From Methanobacteriota archaeon (GTDB taxonomy: Archaea; Thermoplasmatota; Thermoplasmata; RBG-16-68-12), in assembly GCA_005878515.1 (NCBI GenBank), contig VBLZ01000132.1:1-10474 (forward strand): 10,474 nt of DNA, written 5' to 3'. Below, piece by piece: positions 6,945 through 10,474 of this stretch. Made by a program: the position numbers and the translations under genes. Position 1 is the first letter of the stretch, and each line of letters begins with the position of its first letter. The notes beneath the pieces are model-generated. The model did not search any database and was not told the DNA's origin. It worked only from the letters and a program-made list of their open reading frames with translations.

Positions 6945-7967
6945 TCAATAGTTCGTCCACGCGAGGCTGAGCTCCGGCAGGGACGCGCCGCTGCCGCGAA
7001 CGACCTCTCCGACGATCCGTGCGTTCACGTCGGGCTGGAGGGCCCGAATGATGGCCTTCGCCGCCGCCTCCGGTGCAACGACCGCGAAACCCATTCCCAT
7101 GTTGAACGTCTGATACATTTCCCGGTCTTCGACTCCCCCGAGCGATTGCAATTCGCGGAACAGGGGCGGCACGTCGAGCGGCTTCGTGATGCGGAATTCA
7201 ACCTTCGACCTGAGGCGGACGAAGTTGCGGAGCCCGCCTCCGGTGATGTGAGCCATCCCATGGACGTTCCCGCGTCGGAGGGCCCGCAGAATCGGTCGAA
7301 CATAGATCGCGGTCGGCTCGAGGAGTTCCTCGCCCCAGGGACGTCCGGTTCCGCCGACCTTGTCGAACACGGTGAGCGAAGCGTCACGCAACACCCGCCG
7401 GGCGAGCGTCAGGCCGTTCGCATGGATCCCGTGGCTCGGGAGGCCGACGATCAAGTCCCCCGGCCGGATCGCTCGACCGTCGACGATTTTCGACTTCCGG
7501 ACGGCTCCGAAGCAAGTGCCTGCGAGGTCGAATTCCCGAACGAGCTCTGGGACGACGGCGATCTCCCCGCCGATGATCGAGACGTTCGCCATCTCGGCCC
7601 CGCGGTTCAGCCCGACGCCGATCTGTCGGGCGACCTCGCGGTCGTATCGCTCGATCGCGACGTAGTCCACAAAGGCAATCGGCTCCGCGCCGACGCAGAT
7701 CATGTCGTTCACGTTCATCGCGACGCAGTCAATCCCGATCGTGTCCCAGCGACGCATCTCCTTCGCGACAAGGACCTTCGTCCCGACGCTGTCGGTGCAC
7801 AGGGAGAGCGCGTACTTGCCGAAGTCGACGAGTCCCGTGAAGTGACCGATCTGGGTCAACGGCTTCCCCAGGCCCCGACGACGGTAGGTGAGGGCGGAGA
7901 CGAGGGCGGCGATGTGCGCGGCCTTTTCGTCCTGGCTCACGCCGGCGTCTGCGTAGGTCCGGACCAC
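6945..7967 (-). CDS. purM: Phosphoribosylformylglycinamidine cyclo-ligase (AIR synthetase)
   Basis: Catalyses ATP-dependent closure of FGAM to aminoimidazole ribonucleotide in purine synthesis. The 340-residue length is normal and family motifs run in order: TYADAGV (4-10), CTDSVGTK (57-64), NVNDMICVGAEP (85-96), IGGEIAVVP (132-140), GLPSHGIHANG (175-185), and HITGGGL in the C-terminal half. The start is GTG 7967-7965, which puts the conserved YADAGV at the very N-terminus and has an A/T box 25 nt upstream. An ATG at 7969 is in another frame. It is the first gene of a transcript that continues into the mutase (10-bp gap) and epimerase. Pairing a purine gene with propionate metabolism has no obvious pathway logic and may be lineage-specific packing. 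Confidence 0.96.
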   Translation of the reverse strand: MVRTYADAGVSQDEKAAHIAALVSALTYRRRGLGKPLTQIGHFTGLVDFGKYALSLCTDSVGTKVLVAKEMRRWDTIGIDCVAMNVNDMICVGAEPIAFVDYVAIERYDREVARQIGVGLNRGAEMANVSIIGGEIAVVPELVREFDLAGTCFGAVRKSKIVDGRAIRPGDLIVGLPSHGIHANGLTLARRVLRDASLTVFDKVGGTGRPWGEELLEPTAIYVRPILRALRRGNVHGMAHITGGGLRNFVRLRSKVEFRITKPLDVPPLFRELQSLGGVEDREMYQTFNMGMGFAVVAPEAAAKAIIRALQPDVNARIVGEVVRGSGASLPELSLAWTNY

Positions 7968-7987
7968 ATCGGACGAAAGCGGCCGCG

Positions 7988-7998
7988 GCTATTTCAAG
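7988..7998 (-). promoter_or_regulatory. TATA box for purM operon
   Basis: The minus strand reads CTTGAAATAGC. The AAATA core is centred 25 nt upstream of the GTG start of purM, fitting a leaderless transcript. The box overlaps the TAG stop codon (7991-7989) of the upstream small membrane-protein gene, so the two genes are packed promoter-on-stop. Confidence 0.5.
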
Positions 7999-8261
7999 GG
8001 TGCGCGGTGCCCGGTCAACATGTTATGCCGTCGGCGGGGGGGACGACGTGAGAGCGAGACCGCGAGCATTTCGACCAATAAGCCAAGGCCCCCAAACAGC
8101 CCGCCGAATAATACAGCGCCAAGGTAAGTGTGAAGGGGGAACAAGTAGTGAAATAGGACGACACTCCCGACGACGATGGGAAGACCGGCGGCCACTGCAA
8201 CAAACTTCTCCCGCTTTGACCATTTCAGTGGGTTCATCACCGATTTCAGCGGATTCATCAC
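7989..8261 (-). CDS. Small two-helix membrane protein, unknown function
   Basis: A 90-residue protein from GTG 8261-8259; an ATG follows at once (8258-8256) and another lies at 8237-8235. Residues 20-41 and 46-70 are clear transmembrane helices joined by a very short FPLHT turn, a helical hairpin. The second helix is Gly-rich (FGGLFGGLGLL). The N-terminus is basic (KWSKREK) and the tail is strongly basic (SRRPPRRRHN), which places both ends in the cytoplasm. The N-terminus contains MNPLKSV followed by MNPLKW, made by a 21-bp tandem repeat. No family is recognised. The gene lies 21 bp upstream of purM, but purM seems to have its own promoter over this gene's stop codon. That it is real rests on the coherent hairpin and an A/T box about 26 nt upstream; there is no homology evidence. 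Confidence 0.6.
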   Translation of the reverse strand: MMNPLKSVMNPLKWSKREKFVAVAAGLPIVVGSVVLFHYLFPLHTYLGAVLFGGLFGGLGLLVEMLAVSLSRRPPRRRHNMLTGHRAPLK

Positions 8262-8263
8262 GG
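8222..8263. repeat. 21-bp imperfect tandem repeat at the start of the small membrane-protein gene
   Basis: Two direct copies, 8222-8242 and 8243-8263, differ at 3 of 21 positions. Each contains ATTTCAG and TTCATCAC. The unit is seven codons, so the frame is kept, and each copy carries an in-frame ATG on the minus strand, giving NPLKSVM then NPLKW in the protein. Confidence 0.8.
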
Positions 8264-8283
8264 ATCCGCACTAGCTTGCTCGG

Positions 8284-8291
8284 GCATATCC
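8284..8291 (-). promoter_or_regulatory. Weak TATA-like box for the small membrane-protein gene
   Basis: The minus strand reads GGATATGC, with ATAT centred about 26.5 nt upstream of the GTG at 8261 (29.5 nt from the ATG at 8258). It is shorter than the other boxes in this window and supported mainly by its spacing. Confidence 0.3.
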
Positions 8292-8385
8292 CTGCCGCAG
8301 ACTAAGCTGGAATCGCTCGTAGGTCTGGGGTTAGGAAGCAGCCATCGAGCCTCCGTTGCTAGCTTACACCCGCGAGACCAGGAGT

Positions 8386-8716
8386 TCATACGGAAATCCC
8401 GTGGCGCCGATGGAAGGTCGCCAAGCTGGGTCGGTCAATCGTCACTCGGGCCGTGGCCAAACGCACTCCCAGTCGGTGGAGGTGGCTCGCGAGTTCCACC
8501 GCGTCACCAGGAGGCATTATAAGGACGCTCTGGCCAATCCAGACGACCCCGGCCGGTGGATGAATCCCTTCTCCGGTACCGGACGTGCTCGGGACATTCC
8601 GAGATTCGGTCCCGGCCGAACACGATCTGGCACACCCGGGCCGCCACGGCCCGACGGGATCCGGCGACGTCGTACGACAACAGGACCCGTTCTCCCTCGT
8701 ATCCTTCGATGGTCAT
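8386..8716 (-). pseudogene. Small conserved-looking protein gene interrupted by a one-base frameshift
   Basis: From ATG 8716-8714 the first frame gives an orderly start (RVLLSYDVAGSRRAVAARVC, then QIVFGR, to residue 35), but afterwards degenerates into Arg-rich sequence and stops at 8504. Skipping one base in the GGG at 8613-8611 opens another frame from ACC at 8610 to TGA at 8388-8386. That frame includes GVVWIGQSVLIMPPGDAVEL and ASHLHRLGVRLATARVTI. The composite is 109 residues with a plausible beta-alpha-beta-alpha-beta order: strand 10-17, helix 20-33, strand 56-67, helix 71-82, strand 85-93. It could be a real frameshift, programmed recoding or a sequencing error; the strong promoter box upstream suggests the gene is, or was recently, expressed. 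I cannot name the family. The layout is loosely Cas2- or ferredoxin-fold-like, but no CRISPR elements are here and catalytic identity is not claimed. Confidence 0.6.
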
Positions 8717-8734
8717 GATGGCCTCTAGGGTAAT

Positions 8735-8749
8735 AGCTATATTATAGCT
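8735..8749 (-). promoter_or_regulatory. Palindromic TATA box for the frameshifted gene
   Basis: AGCTATA-T-TATAGCT is a perfect inverted repeat with 7-bp arms, mostly A/T in a GC-rich region. Its centre (8742) is exactly 26 nt upstream of the ATG at 8716. It therefore fits a leaderless archaeal promoter for the minus-strand gene, and its symmetry could also serve as a binding site for a dimeric regulator. Confidence 0.55.
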
Positions 8750-8783
8750 TTTCCATGGGGACCGCGAAACAACTCGTTGCTGG

Positions 8784-8795
8784 TTAACATGTTAA
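8784..8795. promoter_or_regulatory. Perfect 12-bp palindrome TTAACATGTTAA, possible operator
   Basis: The sequence is its own reverse complement. It lies in the divergent region between the frameshifted gene and the FtsJ gene, ending 17 bp before the FtsJ TATA-like box. A close relative of its 17-bp setting recurs at 8013-8029. An operator or activator site is inference from symmetry and position. Confidence 0.35.
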
Positions 8796-8810
8796 GCCAG
8801 TGGTGGAAAG

Positions 8811-8819
8811 GGTTTATGG
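8811..8819 (+). promoter_or_regulatory. TATA-like box for the FtsJ gene
   Basis: GGTTTATGG, with TTTAT centred 29 nt upstream of the ATG at 8844. It fits a leaderless transcript and matches the GGTTTATCC box before the seven-helix protein gene. Confidence 0.5.
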
Positions 8820-8843
8820 AGCTCGGGTCGCTTCATTCCGACG

Positions 8844-9443
8844 ATGGGCAAGGCGTGGGTCAAGGCGCGGAAACACGATCGATTCTACCGCGCGGCGAAG
8901 AAGCAGTCGTACCGGAGCCGTGCCGCAATCAAGCTGTCGCAGATCGACCTGCGGTACGGGCTGTTCGAATCGGGGGACGTCGTCGTGGACCTCGGCGCAG
9001 CGCCCGGTGGTTGGTCCCAAATCGCGCGCGAGCGCATCGGAGCGAAGGGACGCGTCATCGCGGTCGACCTCGCCACGATCTCTCCGATCAAGGGGGTCGA
9101 CATCCTTCGAGGCGACTTCACACGCTCGGAGGTTCAGGCCGAGTTGTTTGAGACGCTTCGGAAGCCTGCCGACGTCGTCATGAGCGACACCGCCCCGAAA
9201 CTGAGCGGCAATCGGTCGCTCGACGTAGCGCGGACCCTCGACCTCGCGGATGTGGCGCTCTCCTTTGCAGTCCGCGCACTCCGGCCGAACGGCCGGTTCC
9301 TGGTGAAGGTGTTCCAGGGGGACGGATACCCGCCGTTCCTTCGCCGGGTCGGCGAGCGCTTCGAGGCGACAAAGGGCGTGAAGCCGACCGCCTCCACCTC
9401 CACGAGCGCGGAGATCTACATCCTCGCGGTGGGCCGCCTCTAG
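8844..9443 (+). CDS. rlmE: rRNA 2'-O-ribose methyltransferase, FtsJ/RlmE family
   Basis: Methylates a ribose 2'-OH in large-subunit rRNA (U2552 in E. coli) with S-adenosylmethionine. The 199-residue length fits archaeal members. The basic N-terminus (KARKHDRFYRAAKKQSYRSR) is typical. The SAM-binding Rossmann motif is DLGAAPGGWSQ (49-59), followed by the acidic VIAVDL (71-76). The catalytic K-D-K-E tetrad is complete and normally spaced: K30 (RAAIKL), D115 (MSDTAP), K155 (FLVKVFQG) and E190 (SAEIYI). The KP.AS segment near the C-terminus has Thr (TASTSTS) where Arg is common. ATG 8844 has an A/T box 29 nt upstream and no Shine-Dalgarno. The gene's TAG stop overlaps the convergent TPR gene's stop within one CTAG. 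The exact rRNA target in this organism is inferred from the family. Confidence 0.95.
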   Translation: MGKAWVKARKHDRFYRAAKKQSYRSRAAIKLSQIDLRYGLFESGDVVVDLGAAPGGWSQIARERIGAKGRVIAVDLATISPIKGVDILRGDFTRSEVQAELFETLRKPADVVMSDTAPKLSGNRSLDVARTLDLADVALSFAVRALRPNGRFLVKVFQGDGYPPFLRRVGERFEATKGVKPTASTSTSAEIYILAVGRL

Positions 9444-10474
9444 GCCGCCGCGCTGCGCGAAATCGACCGGGCTCGCTCGAGGCACTTCTCGGCTTCCTCG
9501 CGAGCGCCGAGACGGGCGAGGACCTCCCCTCGGTTCAACCACGCGGCGACGTACTCGGGCCGGAGCTTCGTCGCCTTCGCGTGGCACTTGTCCGCGTCCT
9601 CGAACCGGTTCATCCGAGCGTACACGACGCCTTTGTTGTTCCATGCAATCGCGTACTTCGGGCGGATCTTGATCGCCCGATCATAGCAGTCGAGGGCCTT
9701 CGCCAGCAGTCCTTTCTTGAAATAGACCGTCCCAAGGTTGCACCACGCGACCTCGTTCTCCGCGTCCAGACGGATCGCGTTCTCATGGCACCGCAACGCC
9801 TCATCGATCCGCCCAAGATAGCGCATCGCGACGCCGCGGGAGGTCCACGCGTACGATGGTCGGCGGACCAGACGGATCGCTCGCTCGTAGTGCCCGAGGG
9901 CCTCCTGATACCGTCCCTGTTTCACGAGGCGATCACCTTGGGCCACCGCGCTGTTCGAGATCCGGAACAGCGAGAGCGCGGCGATCATCCCGCCCGCGGC
10001 AACGCTCGCGAAGAGCAGGATCGGAAGTGGCGCCGAGAGGTCGAACGGGTTGATGTACATCCGGAAGAAAATGAACACCGCGAGCAACACGCCAACCGAT
10101 GCGTACGTGACCCCGTCGAACATGCGGCCGGAGACTCGAATCATCTTCCGACCCTCCGTTTCGGCGGGCGTCGCGATCACGGGGATCCGTTCCGTGTCCG
10201 CGGTCGCGACCGAGGATGGCCGAGTTTCCTCGACGTCCGGAGCGGATTGGCCCTCGGCCGTTTCCGCGGGAGGCGAGGGTTGAATCTCGACGAGCAGGGA
10301 GTCGAACAACTCCTCCGCCGCGGTCTCGTCCACCTCGGACTCGTCCGGCCCGGGCGGCGATTCCGGTTTCGCCTCGGACAGAGGCGCCTGCGAGAGGTCG
10401 AGCAAGTCCTCGAGGATCGCGTCCACTTTCTCTTCGGGCGACAGCTTGTTCAGGGCGAAGCCGCACGCTCCACA
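9440..10474 (-). CDS. Membrane-bound TPR protein with N-terminal zinc-ribbon remnant (cut by window edge)
   Basis: The frame is open to the right edge, so the N-terminus is missing; 344 residues are visible. The first visible residues CGACGFAL contain a CxxC knuckle, probably the second half of a zinc ribbon whose first half is outside. For this reason I do not take GTG 10426 as the true start. An acidic, Pro-rich linker follows (about 17-105), then a hydrophobic pair of helices (about 119-140 and 148-170), then about five tetratricopeptide repeats (about 176-340) with the usual W..G/N..Y..G....A......A pattern, for example AWNNKGVVYARMNRFEDA. With two membrane passes, ribbon and repeats should both face the cytoplasm. 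TPR domains bind other proteins, so a scaffold or assembly role is likely; the partner is unknown. Zinc-ribbon plus membrane plus TPR proteins are common in archaea. The stop is shared with rlmE in a CTAG. Confidence 0.9.
   Translation of the reverse strand, partial: CGACGFALNKLSPEEKVDAILEDLLDLSQAPLSEAKPESPPGPDESEVDETAAEELFDSLLVEIQPSPPAETAEGQSAPDVEETRPSSVATADTERIPVIATPAETEGRKMIRVSGRMFDGVTYASVGVLLAVFIFFRMYINPFDLSAPLPILLFASVAAGGMIAALSLFRISNSAVAQGDRLVKQGRYQEALGHYERAIRLVRRPSYAWTSRGVAMRYLGRIDEALRCHENAIRLDAENEVAWCNLGTVYFKKGLLAKALDCYDRAIKIRPKYAIAWNNKGVVYARMNRFEDADKCHAKATKLRPEYVAAWLNRGEVLARLGAREEAEKCLERARSISRSAAA

Noticed and set aside
5603..8051. Two long plus-strand open frames (455 and 470 codons) opposite mutase and purM
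   Set aside because: They are antisense shadows: the minus strand encodes full-length mutase and PurM with all family motifs, and the plus frames show no recognisable protein features.
8262..8385. Search for a tRNA or other RNA gene in the gap before the small membrane-protein gene
   Set aside because: No T-loop-like GGTTCRANYCC or paired acceptor stem was found, and nothing beyond the weak promoter box is supported.
8386..8716. A genuine CRISPR-linked Cas2
   Set aside because: There is no repeat-spacer array or other cas gene nearby, and the resemblance is only in the order of strands and helices.

Overview
The window reads as GC-rich archaeal chromosome, most likely euryarchaeal (Thermoplasmatota-like would fit, but this is inference). 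Support for archaea: several genes have a short A/T-only box centred about 25-29 nt upstream of the start codon, as in leaderless archaeal transcripts. Other support is a split methylmalonyl-CoA mutase, a biotin ligase without a DNA-binding domain, a surface protein with ten N-glycosylation sequons and a C-terminal membrane anchor, and an archaeal-style FtsJ/RlmE methyltransferase.

Layout. Positions 1-1943 (minus) hold a propionyl/acetyl-CoA carboxylase pair: the N-terminus of the biotin carboxylase subunit (cut by the window edge) behind the complete carboxyltransferase subunit. A divergent plus-strand gene at 2039-3301 encodes a secreted, membrane-anchored protein of unknown function. From 7967 down to 3333 five minus-strand genes follow: purM, methylmalonyl-CoA mutase large subunit, methylmalonyl-CoA epimerase, a seven-helix membrane protein and biotin protein ligase. 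Positions 7989-8261 hold a small two-helix membrane protein. Positions 8262-8843 look sparse but contain a conserved-looking small gene (8386-8716, minus) readable only across a one-base frameshift, and a compact divergent promoter region. Next come an rRNA 2'-O-methyltransferase (8844-9443, plus) and, converging on it, a membrane-bound zinc-ribbon/TPR protein that runs off the right edge.

How the genes fit together. Carboxylase, epimerase and mutase form the route propionyl-CoA -> (S)-methylmalonyl-CoA -> (R)-methylmalonyl-CoA -> succinyl-CoA, and biotin ligase charges the carboxylase's biotin carrier. Neither the biotin carrier domain nor the cobalamin-binding mutase subunit lies in the window. 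They should be further left or elsewhere. First genes of transcripts tend to carry the -26 box, while pccA and the epimerase, which are internal, have Shine-Dalgarno-like GAGG sequences.

The items most worth a second look are the frameshifted small gene with its palindromic promoter box, the series of leaderless promoters, the unknown glycoprotein-like gene inside the propionate cluster, and a 17-bp near-palindrome that occurs twice in the 7.9-8.8 kb region.
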